In this document: positions 1-9,228 of the stretch, in pieces | How positions within the stretch are numbered: position 1 is the stretch's first letter | How the letters are laid out: each line of letters begins with the position of its first letter | Position numbers and translations under genes: made by a program | Notes under the pieces: generated by a model | What the model was told of the DNA's origin: nothing | The model's input: only the letters and a program-made list of their open reading frames with translations | The model's database searches: none | Assembly (NCBI RefSeq): GCF_003985125.1 | Contig: NZ_ML133569.1 | Span: 186,001-250,000 of the forward strand | Direction of reading: 5' to 3' | From: Rhizobium phaseoli | GTDB taxonomy: Bacteria > Pseudomonadota > Alphaproteobacteria > Rhizobiales > Rhizobiaceae | DNA length: 64,000 nucleotides

Positions 1-1506
1 TTCTTCGTCGATTATCGCGGCCACGTCATGGGCGCCCGCATCGAGGCGACGGTCCGGCAGGAGCTGTTCGAGCACTGCCAGAAGCTTTCCTTCAGCTTTT
101 ACGACCGCCAGCGCACCGGCCAGCTGATGAGCCGCATCACCAATGACTCCCTTTGGTTGGGCGAGCTCTTCCACCATGGCCCCGAGGATCTCTCTATCGC
201 CGTGCTGAAATATGGCGGCGCCATGCTGGTGCTGTTCTTCATCGATCCGGCATTGGCCAGCCTCATCCTGCTGCTGACCCCTGCGGCAGTGGCTTATGCC
301 CTTTATTTCAACCGGCGCATGAACCGCGCGCTCGAAGCCAGCAAACGGCAGATCGCTGCCGTCAACGAGCGCGTGGAGGACGCGCTCGCGGGAATCCGCG
401 TCGTCCAGTCCTTCGCCAACGAGGCGCTGGAACAAGAACGCTTCGCCGAGCAGAATCGTCGCTTTCTGCAAAGCCGCGCCGATGGCTACCGCAGCGAAGC
501 ATGGTTTTCGGTCGGCACCGAAAGCTTCGCCCAGCTCGTCACCATACTGGTGATCGTCGTCGGAGGCTTACGCATCCTAACAGCGCAGCTCACCGTCCCG
601 GATATGCTGACCTTCCTGCTCTGCGTCGCCGTACTGGTCGATCCGGTGCAGCGGCTCGCCAATTTCGTGCGGCTCTGGCAGGAGGGCTATACCGGTTTCA
701 TCAGAGCCATGGAAATCCTGGAGATCACTCCTGATATCACCGACCGGCCGGCCGCCCAGTCGATGCCGGTGCCAAGAGGCGAGATCAGTTTCTCCGACGT
801 CGCCTTCGGCTACGAGGCCGATGGTCCACGCGTACTGGAGCGGCTGTCGCTCACCATCGCGCCCGGGGAGTTTGTTGCCCTGGTCGGCCCTTCAGGGGTC
901 GGCAAGAGCACACTGTGCGCACTCATACCGCGCTTCTATGATGTCGAGGCCGGGGCGATCCGCATCGACGGTACCGATATCCGCGATGTGACACTGGCCT
1001 CGCTCCGGCGCCATGTCGGGGTGGTGCAGCAGGATGTCTACCTTTTTGCCGGCACCGTAGCGGACAACCTGCGCTACGGCAGGCCCGACGCCAGCGATGC
1101 CGAACTGGAAGCGGCGGCCCGGGCCGCCAATGCGCACGACTTCATCATCGCTCTGCCCCAGGGCTATGATACCGATATCGGCCAGCGCGGCGTCAAGCTT
1201 TCGGGCGGCCAGCGCCAGCGCATCACCATCGCCCGCGCCTTCCTCAAGGATCCGGAGATTCTGATCTTCGACGAGGCGACCAGCGCGCTCGACAATGAGA
1301 GCGAACGGGCGGTGCAGCAGGCGCTGCTGAGCCTGGCGAACGGGCGAACCACGCTGGTCATCGCCCATCGCCTGTCGACCGTCCGCCATGCCGACCGCAT
1401 CCTGGTGCTGACGGGCGACGGCATCGTCGAACAGGGCACGCATGACGATCTGATGACGCAAGGCGGCGTTTACGCGAACCTTCACAGTGTTCAGGCCAGC
1501 ATCTGA
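1..1506 (+). CDS. ABC exporter, fused permease-ATPase (5' end outside window)
   Basis: The reading frame is open from base 1, so the true start lies upstream; the ATG at 28 is inside the first membrane domain. The N-terminal part is a type I exporter membrane domain, and the C-terminal part is a complete nucleotide-binding domain. It has Walker A GPSGVGKST, the Q-loop region VVQQDVYLFAG, signature LSGGQRQR, Walker B ILIFDEATSALD and the switch histidine in IAHRLST. Such half-transporters dimerise in the inner membrane and export lipids, peptides or drugs (MsbA/LmrA-like). The substrate is not deducible. The gene ends at a TGA, and a perfect palindrome follows about 55 bases downstream. Confidence 0.9.
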   Translation, partial: FFVDYRGHVMGARIEATVRQELFEHCQKLSFSFYDRQRTGQLMSRITNDSLWLGELFHHGPEDLSIAVLKYGGAMLVLFFIDPALASLILLLTPAAVAYALYFNRRMNRALEASKRQIAAVNERVEDALAGIRVVQSFANEALEQERFAEQNRRFLQSRADGYRSEAWFSVGTESFAQLVTILVIVVGGLRILTAQLTVPDMLTFLLCVAVLVDPVQRLANFVRLWQEGYTGFIRAMEILEITPDITDRPAAQSMPVPRGEISFSDVAFGYEADGPRVLERLSLTIAPGEFVALVGPSGVGKSTLCALIPRFYDVEAGAIRIDGTDIRDVTLASLRRHVGVVQQDVYLFAGTVADNLRYGRPDASDAELEAAARAANAHDFIIALPQGYDTDIGQRGVKLSGGQRQRITIARAFLKDPEILIFDEATSALDNESERAVQQALLSLANGRTTLVIAHRLSTVRHADRILVLTGDGIVEQGTHDDLMTQGGVYANLHSVQASI

Positions 1507-1560
1507 ATTCTGACAGCTCGACCATCAGAGCGTCGATATGGCTGGCCATCAACACGCTCG

Positions 1561-1599
1561 GTCATCCTCGGCCTTGTGCTGCACAAGGCCGAGGATGAC
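1561..1599. repeat. perfect 19-bp inverted repeat (rhizobial intergenic palindrome)
   Basis: Two 19-base arms are exact reverse complements around a single central base (1580). The right arm contains AAGGCCGAGGATGACG, which recurs at 47515-47530, so it belongs to a dispersed repeat family. It follows the ABC exporter gene and could also act as a hairpin at the end of that transcript, but no T run follows it. Confidence 0.8.
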
Positions 1600-1626
1600 G
1601 CCGAGTGAAAGGTCAGCCTTGTGAAC

Positions 1627-1653
1627 AAAAAAGCCCGGGAGAACCGGGCTTTT
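1627..1653 (-). terminator. rho-independent terminator of the DAHP synthase gene
   Basis: Stem AAAAGCCCGG / CCGGGCTTTT with a 5-base loop. Read on the minus strand the stem ends in a T run, about 20 bases after the stop codon of the minus-strand gene. Confidence 0.85.
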
Positions 1654-1674
1654 CGTCATCCGTCCGGCCCAGTC

Positions 1675-3057
1675 TCAGCCGTTGGCGACCATGCGCTTCT
1701 CGTCGCGGCCGCCCTTCATGCGCTCGGCAAGCAGGAAAGCGAGCTCGAGCGCCTGATCGGAATTGAGGCGCGGATCGCAATGGGTGTGGTAGCGATCCTG
1801 CAGGTCGTCGGCGGTGACGGCGCGGGCGCCGCCGGTGCATTCCGTCACATCCTTGCCGGTCATTTCGACATGGATGCCGCCGGGATGCGTGCCTTCGGCG
1901 CGGTGGATCTGGAAGAAGCTTTCGACTTCCGACAGGATCCGCTCGAAAGGACGGGTCTTGTAGTTGTTGAGCGTAATCGTGTTGCCGTGCATCGGGTCGC
2001 AGGACCAGACGACCTTGCGGCCCTCGCGCTCGACGGCGCGGATGAGGCGCGGCAGGTTTTCGGCAACCTTCTCATGGCCGAAACGGCAGATCAGCGTCAG
2101 CCGCCCGGCCTCGTTAGCCGGGTTGAGGATGTCGATCAGTTGCAGCAGATCGTCGGCCTGCAGCGATGGGCCGCACTTGAGGCCGATCGGGTTCTTGATG
2201 CCGCGGCAATATTCGATATGCGCATGGTCGGCCTGGCGGGTACGGTCGCCGATCCAGATCATATGGCCCGATGTGGCATACCAGTCGCCCGACGTGGAAT
2301 CGACGCGGGTCAGCGCCTCCTCGTAGCCGAGCAGCAGCGCCTCATGGCTGGTGAAGAAATCCGTCTCGCGCAGGCTCGGGTGGTTTTCCGAGGTGATGCC
2401 GATCGCCTTCATGAAATCCATGGTTTCGCTGATGCGGTCGGCAAGCTTGCGGTAACGCTCGCCCTGCGGGCTGTCCTTGACGAAACCGAGCATCCACTGA
2501 TGCACGTTTTCGAGGTTGGCGTAGCCGCCCATCGCGAAGGCGCGCAGTAGGTTGAGCGTCGCGGCCGACTGGCGGTAGGCCATGGCCTGGCGTTCCGGGT
2601 TCGGAATGCGCGACTCCTCGGTGAATTCGATGCCGTTGATGATGTCGCCGCGATAGGCCGGCAGCGTCACATCGCCCTGCTTTTCGACATTCGACGAACG
2701 CGGCTTGGCGAACTGGCCGGCGATGCGGCCCACCTTGACGACCGGCAGCTGCGCGCCGAAGGTCAGCACGACGGCCATCTGCAGGAAGGCGCGGAAGAAG
2801 TCGCGAATGTTATCGGCGCCGTGTTCGGCGAAGCTCTCGGCGCAGTCGCCGCCCTGCAACAGGAAACCGTTGCCTTCGGCGACATTGGCGAGATGCTTCT
2901 TCAGGCGGCGCGCCTCGCCGGCAAAAACGAGCGGCGGATAGCTGGCGAGCGTGGCCTCCGTTGCCGCCAGAGCGGCTGCATCCGGATATTCGGGAACCTG
3001 CAGGATCGGTTTCTGCCGCCAGCTGCTCGGGGTCCAATTCTCTGCCATCTCACTCAC
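1675..3057 (-). CDS. aroG: 3-deoxy-7-phosphoheptulonate synthase, class II
   Basis: Condenses phosphoenolpyruvate and erythrose 4-phosphate into DAHP, the first committed step of the shikimate pathway, in the cytoplasm. The 460-residue length and motifs fit the class II (plant-like) family: [11 protein letters not shown] near residue 67, the C-terminal metal and substrate segments [10 protein letters not shown], and [18 protein letters not shown]. The family is distinct from the E. coli AroF/G/H enzymes, so the symbol is by function only. The gene stands alone on the minus strand with its own terminator. The class II family normally has a divalent metal site using a Cys, a His, a Glu and an Asp; the Cys and His candidates are visible in the motifs above. 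Confidence 0.93.
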   Translation of the reverse strand: MSEMAENWTPSSWRQKPILQVPEYPDAAALAATEATLASYPPLVFAGEARRLKKHLANVAEGNGFLLQGGDCAESFAEHGADNIRDFFRAFLQMAVVLTFGAQLPVVKVGRIAGQFAKPRSSNVEKQGDVTLPAYRGDIINGIEFTEESRIPNPERQAMAYRQSAATLNLLRAFAMGGYANLENVHQWMLGFVKDSPQGERYRKLADRISETMDFMKAIGITSENHPSLRETDFFTSHEALLLGYEEALTRVDSTSGDWYATSGHMIWIGDRTRQADHAHIEYCRGIKNPIGLKCGPSLQADDLLQLIDILNPANEAGRLTLICRFGHEKVAENLPRLIRAVEREGRKVVWSCDPMHGNTITLNNYKTRPFERILSEVESFFQIHRAEGTHPGGIHVEMTGKDVTECTGGARAVTADDLQDRYHTHCDPRLNSDQALELAFLLAERMKGGRDEKRMVANG

Positions 3058-3275
3058 CTGTTCTCGCCCCAGTTCCTGGAATGCGGCCTACCCTTGATAA
3101 TCCGGGGGCTTATAGACCTTTAGATCCGGCTTGCAAAGATCAATTGCCCAAAGCGTCCCGTCTGGCCGCCGCAGTCGGCCATTGCCCGGTTAAACCGGCA
3201 TATACCATGTCGATTTCCCCATATTTTAGACTTTGAATGTAGAAGCGGAAAGAGTTTCAACATCGGGGACATGGC

Positions 3276-4559
3276 ATGGCGATCCTTCCGCCCGGTTTCA
3301 TATCGGACCGCTCGGGCAATTTCGGCATCATGACGGCATTGCTCATGGTACCGCTTGTCGGGACGGCAGGCATGGCGGTGGATTTCGCCCATGCGCTGAG
3401 CCTGAGAACCCAGCTTTATGCCGCAGCCGACGCCGCCGCCGTCGGTTCGATCGCCGAAAAATCCGGCGCGGTCGCAGCAGCGATGGCGATGAACGGCAAC
3501 GGCACGATCTCGCTCGGCAAGACCGATGCGCGCGACATCTTCATGTCCCAAGTGTCGGGGGAACTGGCCGAGGTTCATGTCGATCTCGGCATCGACGTCA
3601 CCAAGACCGCCAACAAGTTGAATTCGCAGGTTTCCTTCACCGCCACCGTGCCGACGACCTTCATGCGAATTTTTGGCCGGGACTCGATTACGATCTCCGG
3701 CACGGCGACTGCCGAATACCAGACCGCCGCCTTCATGGATTTCTATATCCTGCTCGACAATACGCCCTCCATGGGCGTCGGCGCGACCCCGAGCGACGTT
3801 TCAAAGCTGGAGGCCAAGGTAGGCTGCGCCTTTGCCTGCCACCAGATGGACAAGAGCACCAACAACTACACCATCGCCAAAAGCCTCGGTGTCGCCATGC
3901 GCATCGACGTGGTGCGCCAGGCGACCCAGGCGCTGACCGATACGGCCAAGGCCGAGCGCGTCAGCAGCGACCAGTTCCGTATGGGCGTCTACACTTTCGG
4001 CACCAAGGCCGAGGATGCCAAGCTGACGACGATCTCCGGCCTGACCTCCGACCTGACGAAGGTGAAGAACTATACGGACGCGGTCGATCTGATGACCATT
4101 CCCTATCAGAACTACAACAGCGACCAGATCACCAACTTCGACAGCGCCATGACGCAGATGAACACGGTCATCGACCCGGCCGGTGACGGCACGTCGAACA
4201 CCAGCGCCGAAAAGATTCTGTTCTTCGTATCCGATGGCGTCGGCGACAGCTACAAGCCGTCCACATGCACCAAGAAGACAACCGGGGGCCGCTGTCAGGA
4301 GCCGATCGACACCTCGTTCTGCAAGCCCTTGAAGGATCGCGGCGTCAAGATCGCCGTGCTCTATACCACCTATCTGCCGTTGCCGAGCAATAGCTGGTAC
4401 AATACCTGGATCAAGCCCTTCCAGAGCGAGATCCCGACGAAAATGCAGGCATGCGCCTCGCCCGGATTCTATTTCGAGGTGTCGCCGACCGACGGTATCA
4501 CCGATGCGATGAAGGCGCTTTTCCTCAAGGTCATCCGCGCGCCACGCATTACCAGCTAA
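3276..4559 (+). CDS. TadG-like pilus-assembly protein with vWA domain
   Basis: The first 45 residues resemble the TadE/TadG N-terminus: a short cytoplasmic lead containing RSGNFGIMTAL, one membrane helix (LLMVPLVGTAGMAVDFA), then an Ala-rich amphipathic stretch. A von Willebrand A-type domain follows from about residue 154; its metal-site motif reads DNTPS instead of canonical DxSxS, so metal binding may be altered. The remaining sequence has four or more cysteines (for example CTKKTTGGRC) consistent with periplasmic disulfides. The ATG at 3276 is chosen because GGGGA lies 6 bases upstream. There are no other tad/cpa genes nearby, so it is an orphan copy. The role in surface attachment is inferred from the family. 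Confidence 0.8.
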   Translation: MAILPPGFISDRSGNFGIMTALLMVPLVGTAGMAVDFAHALSLRTQLYAAADAAAVGSIAEKSGAVAAAMAMNGNGTISLGKTDARDIFMSQVSGELAEVHVDLGIDVTKTANKLNSQVSFTATVPTTFMRIFGRDSITISGTATAEYQTAAFMDFYILLDNTPSMGVGATPSDVSKLEAKVGCAFACHQMDKSTNNYTIAKSLGVAMRIDVVRQATQALTDTAKAERVSSDQFRMGVYTFGTKAEDAKLTTISGLTSDLTKVKNYTDAVDLMTIPYQNYNSDQITNFDSAMTQMNTVIDPAGDGTSNTSAEKILFFVSDGVGDSYKPSTCTKKTTGGRCQEPIDTSFCKPLKDRGVKIAVLYTTYLPLPSNSWYNTWIKPFQSEIPTKMQACASPGFYFEVSPTDGITDAMKALFLKVIRAPRITS

Positions 4560-4583
4560 AGAGCTGAACCGGACCTAACTGTT

Positions 4584-5969
4584 CTAGACACGCTTGCCGT
4601 CGCGAATGCGGTAGCTCGGCGCATACATGGTGACCAGCTCCTCGGCTGCCGTCGGGTGCAGCGCCATCGTCCGGTCGAAGTCATCCTTGGTGCAGCCGGC
4701 CTTCAGCGTGATGCCAAGCAGCTGCGCCATTTCCCCGGCATCATGGCCGAGGATATGGGCACCGACCACCCTACTGCTCGCCGCATCGACGATCAGCTTC
4801 ATGATCATGCGCTCGGCCCGGCCGGAAAGCGTGGCCTTCAGCGGCCGGAACTGAGCGCGATAAACCTCGAGTTCGCCGTAGCGCTTGCCGGCCTCCTCTT
4901 CCGAGAGACCGACGGTGCCGATCTCCGGCTGTGAGAAGACGGCAGTCGGGATCAACTCGTAGTCCGGCCGCGTCGGATTGTTCTTGTACTCGGTTTCGAT
5001 GAAGCACATTGCCTCGTGAATCGCCACCGGCGTCAGCTGTACCCGGTTGGTGACATCGCCGAGGGCGTAGATATTTTCGACATTGGTACGGGAATAGTCG
5101 TCAACGATGATGGCGCCGCGCTCGTCGACAGCGACGCCGGCCGCCTCCAGACCAAGGCCCTCGGTGTTGGGATCGCGCCCGAGCGCCAGCAGAACCACGC
5201 CAGCCCGCAGCGTGCCATTATTCATCGTCTCGAGAATCAGCCCGTCCTCACCTTCGGAGACCTTTTGCAGCGTGTCGTGGCAGAGAATGCGTATACCCTT
5301 GGCGACCATCGCCTCGTGCAGCCCGCGCCGCAGATCCTCGTCGAAACGCGACAGGATTTCGGCGCCGCGATAGATCAGCGTCGTCTCGACGCCGAGTCCA
5401 TGGAAAATATTGGCGAACTCGACGGCGATATAGCCGCCGCCGGCGATTACGATTGATTTCGGCAGCTCCTCAAGATGGAAGGCCTCGTTGGAGGAAATGC
5501 AGAACTCGTGACCGGGAAGGGCCGCATGCGGGTTCGGCCTTCCGCCGGTGGCGATGACGACCGTTTTTGCGGTCACCGTCTGCCCTGTTTTCGCAAGCCG
5601 GACGGTATGAGCATCGACCAGCTCGGCGCGCGATTCCAGGATCTCGGCATTGGCGCCGGCGAGCCCCTTCTTGTAGAGCCCTTCCAGCCGCGCAATCTCG
5701 GCATCCTTGGCCGCCACCAGCTTCTTCCAGTCGAAGCTGCTTTCGCCGACCGTCCAGCCGAAGCCTTCCGCATCCTCGAAATGCTCGTGAAACTGCGAGG
5801 CATAGACGAAGAGCTTCTTCGGTACGCAGCCGCGGATGACGCATGTGCCGCCATAGCGATACTCCTCGGCGATCGCCACCCTCTTGCCGAGCGAGGCAGC
5901 CACGCGAGCGGCGCGCACGCCCCCGGAACCGCCGCCGATGACGAAGAGGTCGTAGTCGTAGGAAGACAT
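4584..5969 (-). CDS. gor: glutathione-disulfide reductase
   Basis: NADPH- and FAD-dependent reduction of glutathione disulfide in the cytoplasm. The 461 residues carry the N-terminal FAD dinucleotide fold (GGGSGGVRAAR), the redox-active disulfide motif GGTCVIRGCVPKKL, a second Rossmann segment (IAGGGYIAVEFA), the FAD-binding YALGDVT segment, and the C-terminal catalytic ALHPTAAEE. The order and the CxxxxC spacing fit the glutathione reductase branch of the flavoprotein disulfide reductases. Length is normal for the family. It converges with the TadG-like gene, with only 24 bases between stop codons. Confidence 0.94.
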   Translation of the reverse strand: MSSYDYDLFVIGGGSGGVRAARVAASLGKRVAIAEEYRYGGTCVIRGCVPKKLFVYASQFHEHFEDAEGFGWTVGESSFDWKKLVAAKDAEIARLEGLYKKGLAGANAEILESRAELVDAHTVRLAKTGQTVTAKTVVIATGGRPNPHAALPGHEFCISSNEAFHLEELPKSIVIAGGGYIAVEFANIFHGLGVETTLIYRGAEILSRFDEDLRRGLHEAMVAKGIRILCHDTLQKVSEGEDGLILETMNNGTLRAGVVLLALGRDPNTEGLGLEAAGVAVDERGAIIVDDYSRTNVENIYALGDVTNRVQLTPVAIHEAMCFIETEYKNNPTRPDYELIPTAVFSQPEIGTVGLSEEEAGKRYGELEVYRAQFRPLKATLSGRAERMIMKLIVDAASSRVVGAHILGHDAGEMAQLLGITLKAGCTKDDFDRTMALHPTAAEELVTMYAPSYRIRDGKRV

Positions 5970-6122
5970 GAGGAACTCCGGAAGGGAATCGCAGGAAAGG
6001 ACGTTCCTGATATAGGGGCGATCCTCATGAAAACAAAAGCCCCGCCCTGCCTCTTCCTAACCCCATTGCCGAATCTTCATCGGAACCGCTCACCGGGTAT
6101 GTTGAGCTCGATCACCGTTCGA

Positions 6123-6157
6123 CGGTTGACCCGGTCACCGATTTGCGGTTGACCCGG
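6123..6157. repeat. two direct copies of CGGTTGACCCGG
   Basis: A 12-base sequence occurs at 6123-6134 and 6146-6157, starts 23 bases apart (about two helical turns). It lies between the divergent glutathione reductase gene and a small plus-strand gene. It could be a regulator site or a small duplication; nothing identifies the binding protein. Confidence 0.4.
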
Positions 6158-6212
6158 CCAGCGGAGGCTGGCAGGGCAATGCTTGAGACGCAAAAGGATG
6201 CCGGAGCAAAAG

Positions 6213-6431
6213 ATGGATCAAACTCTGTTCGCCAAGTTGTGCAAGGCCGGCAAATTCAAGGAGGCGCTCAATCTCGCCATCGAGGGTCACGAAGACGAGA
6301 AATTCACGCCGAGCCGCTTTGCGATGGACAAGAAAACCGGAATGCCGATTTTCTACCGCGGCAACAAGCGCGTCGAGCCGGATGAGACCGGCGCATGGCA
6401 ATTGGCCAAAAGCTCGAAGGATTGGGACTGA
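6213..6431 (+). CDS. conserved small hypothetical protein (72 aa)
   Basis: A short, soluble, charged protein with no signal peptide or membrane helix. The visible pattern is an N-terminal amphipathic helix (TLFAKLCKAGKFKEAL) that looks like half of a tetratricopeptide helix pair, then a basic segment ending AWQLAKSSKDWD. The ATG at 6213 is preferred over the upstream TTG (6183) and ATG (6198) because GGAG lies 6 bases before it. Coding use looks like the neighbours. Function unknown. It is followed, convergently, by the acylphosphatase gene. Confidence 0.6.
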   Translation: MDQTLFAKLCKAGKFKEALNLAIEGHEDEKFTPSRFAMDKKTGMPIFYRGNKRVEPDETGAWQLAKSSKDWD

Positions 6432-6464
6432 GCGTCACACCACCTTGGCGGATTGCCGCTGTCA

Positions 6465-6746
6465 TCAGGTGATGCGGAAATCCGTCGGCATCTTCTCAAG
6501 CCGGACCGTTTCCGTCTCCACGCCAGCAATCGATGCCCCTGCAGGCCCGCGCCTCAAACGCTCGATCATCGCTGAGATCACATGGTCCGGCCCGGCAACC
6601 AAGGCGGCGACGGAACCGTCCGCCTCGTTGCGCACCCAGCCAGTCAGCCCGAGCCGCAACGCCTCATCGCGCGTCCACATGCGAAAACCCACACCTTGGA
6701 CCCTGCCTGTTATTCGTACTCGCACGGCCTCATAACGATCGGACAT
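6465..6746 (-). CDS. acyP: acylphosphatase
   Basis: Hydrolyses acyl phosphates. The 93-residue product has both family signatures: the phosphate loop GRVQGVGFR with its catalytic Arg, and [11 protein letters not shown] with the catalytic Asn. The start is set at MSDRYEAV because upstream in-frame sequence has no family similarity and this gives the usual 90-100 residue size. It is downstream of the DUF2059 gene on the same strand but separated from it by a terminator. Confidence 0.88.
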   Translation of the reverse strand: MSDRYEAVRVRITGRVQGVGFRMWTRDEALRLGLTGWVRNEADGSVAALVAGPDHVISAMIERLRRGPAGASIAGVETETVRLEKMPTDFRIT

Positions 6747-6791
6747 GTCTGCCTCACCAACCTTTGCCAGGCTCTGATGCATCATAACAAA

Positions 6792-6815
6792 AAAGCCCGG
6801 ACGATGCCGGGCTTT
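6792..6815 (-). terminator. rho-independent terminator after the DUF2059 gene
   Basis: Stem AAAGCCCGG / CCGGGCTTT with a 6-base loop; on the minus strand it is followed by a T-rich run. It lies about 20 bases beyond the stop codon of the minus-strand DUF2059 gene. Confidence 0.85.
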
Positions 6816-6835
6816 CGCAAATTCTGTGGCAGTCG

Positions 6836-7393
6836 TTACTGCTGGGCGGCCGGTGCCGGAGCGACCGGACTGTCGGTTGCCGGCGGCGGTGCCTTGATAA
6901 CCTTGGAAAGCTCGGCATTGCTCTGCTTTTCCAGGTCGCGCGAAATGCCCTGCGCCCAAATGTCGGCAGCCTTGGCCGTTTCGCGGGAGGCGACCGGGCC
7001 GTCGCGCAGCAGCTTCTTGCCGACGTCGGAATTATAGAAATCGGCAATCGCCTTCAGCTCGTCGATCGTAAAGGCCTTGGCGTAGGTAAGTGCCGCCTCC
7101 TTTTCCAGATCACCACGGCGTGGCGCCAGCTTCAGCGCCTGCGCGTCGACCGTCGAGGAAATGATGTCCTGGTAATTCGGCGAATCCTGAATCAGGCCGG
7201 CCTTCAGGCGCTCGGCGAGACCGGGCAGGATGTTGTCGAACTGGGCCGTGGCGCCGATGGCGTCGATCGCGGCACGAGATGCCTTCAGCTGTTCCTCGGA
7301 GACTTCCTGCGCCTTGACGGCGGAGCCGAAGGCAAGCCCGGAAAGAACGATGGTCGCAGCGGCAAAACGGCCAAGACCTGCAATGTTCATCAT
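6836..7393 (-). CDS. exported DUF2059-family protein
   Basis: A 185-residue protein with a Sec signal peptide (hydrophobic [15 protein letters not shown], cleavage likely after VKA). It then has the helical DUF2059 pattern, with [21 protein letters not shown] as the recognisable core. The C-terminus is a Pro/Ala tail. The biochemical role of DUF2059 is not established; the location is inferred to be periplasm. AGGAG lies 9 bases before the ATG. It is the gene just downstream of rpiA on the same strand (16-base gap), so the two may be co-transcribed. Confidence 0.8.
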   Translation of the reverse strand: MMNIAGLGRFAAATIVLSGLAFGSAVKAQEVSEEQLKASRAAIDAIGATAQFDNILPGLAERLKAGLIQDSPNYQDIISSTVDAQALKLAPRRGDLEKEAALTYAKAFTIDELKAIADFYNSDVGKKLLRDGPVASRETAKAADIWAQGISRDLEKQSNAELSKVIKAPPPATDSPVAPAPAAQQ

Positions 7394-7408
7394 GAGTGTA
7401 TGCTCCTG

Positions 7409-8107
7409 TTATCTGTTTGCCTGCAGCGTGCGCGCACCTGCAGGACCGGCAATGATCGCAAGTGCCGCCATATTGATAAAGAGCCCGTGTTCGACGACGC
7501 CGGGTATGGAATTCAGCTCGCTCGAAAGCGCCTCTGCATCAGGAATGCGGCCAAAAGATGCATCGATGATGTGATGGCCGCCATCCGTGGTAAACTCTCC
7601 GTCACCCGACTGGCGCAGGCTGAGTTCGCCGGAAAGGCCGAGCCGGGCCGCGACTTTCTCGATCGCGATCCGCGTCGAAACCAGACCGAACGGGTTGACC
7701 TCGATCGGCAGCGCGTAGGCGCCAAGCGTATCGACCAGCTTGCTCTCGTCGGCGATGACAATCATCCGTTCAGAAGCGGCCGCAACGATCTTTTCGCGCA
7801 GCAGCGCGCCGCCCCCGCCCTTGATCAATCTGAGCGCCGGATCGACCTCGTCGGCGCCGTCGACCGTCAGATCGAGCGCCGGCAGCTCGTCGAGCGACTT
7901 CAGCGGAACACCGAGTTCGACGCAGAGCCGTGCGGTCCGTTCGGATGTCGGAACGCCTTCGACTCTGAAGCCGCCCGCAACCTTCTCCGCCAGCAGCCGG
8001 ACGAATTCTTCCGCCGTGCTGCCTGTCCCGATCCCGAGGCGCATCCCTTCTTCGACATGGGCGAGTGCGGCCTCGGCGGCCTTGATCTTCATTTCGCGGG
8101 CATCCAT
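7409..8107 (-). CDS. rpiA: ribose-5-phosphate isomerase A
   Basis: Interconverts ribose 5-phosphate and ribulose 5-phosphate in the non-oxidative pentose phosphate pathway. The 232-residue product starting [15 protein letters not shown] shows the family motifs [19 protein letters not shown] and [14 protein letters not shown], which carry the catalytic Asp and Glu and the Lys of the active site. The longer open frame (to 8281) is rejected because its extra N-terminus has no family similarity. The gene is divergent from phosphoglycolate phosphatase. Confidence 0.93.
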   Translation of the reverse strand: MDAREMKIKAAEAALAHVEEGMRLGIGTGSTAEEFVRLLAEKVAGGFRVEGVPTSERTARLCVELGVPLKSLDELPALDLTVDGADEVDPALRLIKGGGGALLREKIVAAASERMIVIADESKLVDTLGAYALPIEVNPFGLVSTRIAIEKVAARLGLSGELSLRQSGDGEFTTDGGHHIIDASFGRIPDAEALSSELNSIPGVVEHGLFINMAALAIIAGPAGARTLQANR

Positions 8108-8340
8108 GCGCCGCCAGCTCCGATTTATTGCGTTGGATGTGCTGTTTACACGGCTCGCCTGGCAAACGAAAGTCAAAATCATCACGGAAAATGAAAAGCC
8201 GAAACAAATGCCTGCGGCCGCCCCGGCCGGCATCCTAACGTTGCTTTCCGCCGCGTGATCGCCTACCTCAGGAACGACCATCGTCCCCTGACGTGCCCCG
8301 TCGCTTCCTGGGACGACCCATCGCTCAAAGAGGCAAGCCC

Positions 8341-9051
8341 TTGACCCCTGCCCCCATTCGCCCAGCGCTGATCGTCTTCGATCTCGACGGTACCCTTCTC
8401 GATACCCATGCAGACCTGGTCGAAAGCCTGAACCATACGATCGCAGACCTTGGCCTCGAACCGGTCAGCTATGACGACCTCACCCACCTCGTCGGCCAGG
8501 GCGCGCGCGTGATGATCGAGCGTGCCTGCCGGCTGCGCGGCCATCCGCTCGAAAGCGCCGCCGTCCCGCGGCTGCTCGAACGCTTCGTCGCGCATTATGC
8601 CGGTAATATGCCAGGCCACACCGAACCCTATCCCGGCCTGGTCGCCGCGATGGACCGGCTGAAAGCGGCCGGCTACCGCCTTGCCGTCTGCACCAACAAG
8701 ATGGAAAGCCTGGCGTTCGGTCTGCTCGACAAGCTGGACCTTGTCGGCTACTTCGACGCCATCACCGGTGGCGATACTTTCGAATACCGCAAACCTGACG
8801 CCCGCCATCTCACCGGCACTATCGATCGCGCCGGCGGCGACATCGCCCGCACCGTGATGATCGGCGACAGCATCAACGACATCGCCGTGGCGAAGAACGC
8901 TGCCGTGCCGTCGATCGCCGTTCCCTTCGGTTACTCGGACGTGCCGGTTTCAAGCCTCGATCCGGATGTGATCATCATGCACTACGATGAACTCACGCCG
9001 GCGTTGGTGGAGCGGTTGTTGCGGGAGTATGCGGAGAAGGTCGCGGTCTGA
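8341..9051 (+). CDS. gph: phosphoglycolate phosphatase (HAD family)
   Basis: Dephosphorylates 2-phosphoglycolate. It is a HAD-superfamily hydrolase with motif [15 protein letters not shown] (nucleophile and acid Asp), motif II as CTNKM, Lys in RKPDARH, and motif [13 protein letters not shown] start at 8341 is proposed: AAAGAGG lies 7 bases upstream and translation begins [17 protein letters not shown]. An upstream GTG at 8293 is the alternative. The 236-residue length fits Gph. Related HAD sugar phosphatases have similar motifs, so substrate assignment is by family resemblance. Confidence 0.85.
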   Translation: MTPAPIRPALIVFDLDGTLLDTHADLVESLNHTIADLGLEPVSYDDLTHLVGQGARVMIERACRLRGHPLESAAVPRLLERFVAHYAGNMPGHTEPYPGLVAAMDRLKAAGYRLAVCTNKMESLAFGLLDKLDLVGYFDAITGGDTFEYRKPDARHLTGTIDRAGGDIARTVMIGDSINDIAVAKNAAVPSIAVPFGYSDVPVSSLDPDVIIMHYDELTPALVERLLREYAEKVAV

Positions 9052-9179
9052 GGCTGTCACCCTCCTCCTCATCCCCCATTCCCTTGCCGGCGTGCCCGTG
9101 GCAACCCCGGCACGGCATTCCCTCTCCTCCGTCATTCCTTCGAGCTTAAACCCAGGCGAACAACGACGTCGGTAAAACA

Positions 9180-9207
9180 AAACGGGCGACCCGAAGACCG
9201 CCCGTTT
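9180..9207 (-). terminator. rho-independent terminator of the L,D-transpeptidase gene
   Basis: Stem AAACGGGCG / CGCCCGTTT with a 10-base loop, followed on the minus strand by a T-rich run (TTGTTTTACC). It is located about 20 bases after the stop codon. Confidence 0.8.
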
Positions 9208-9228
9208 CATAATCCAGCAAAACCTGTA

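Noticed and set aside
1621-2550. 309-codon plus-strand frame opposite DAHP synthase
   Set aside because: Starts inside the terminator of the minus-strand gene and has no recognisable domain.
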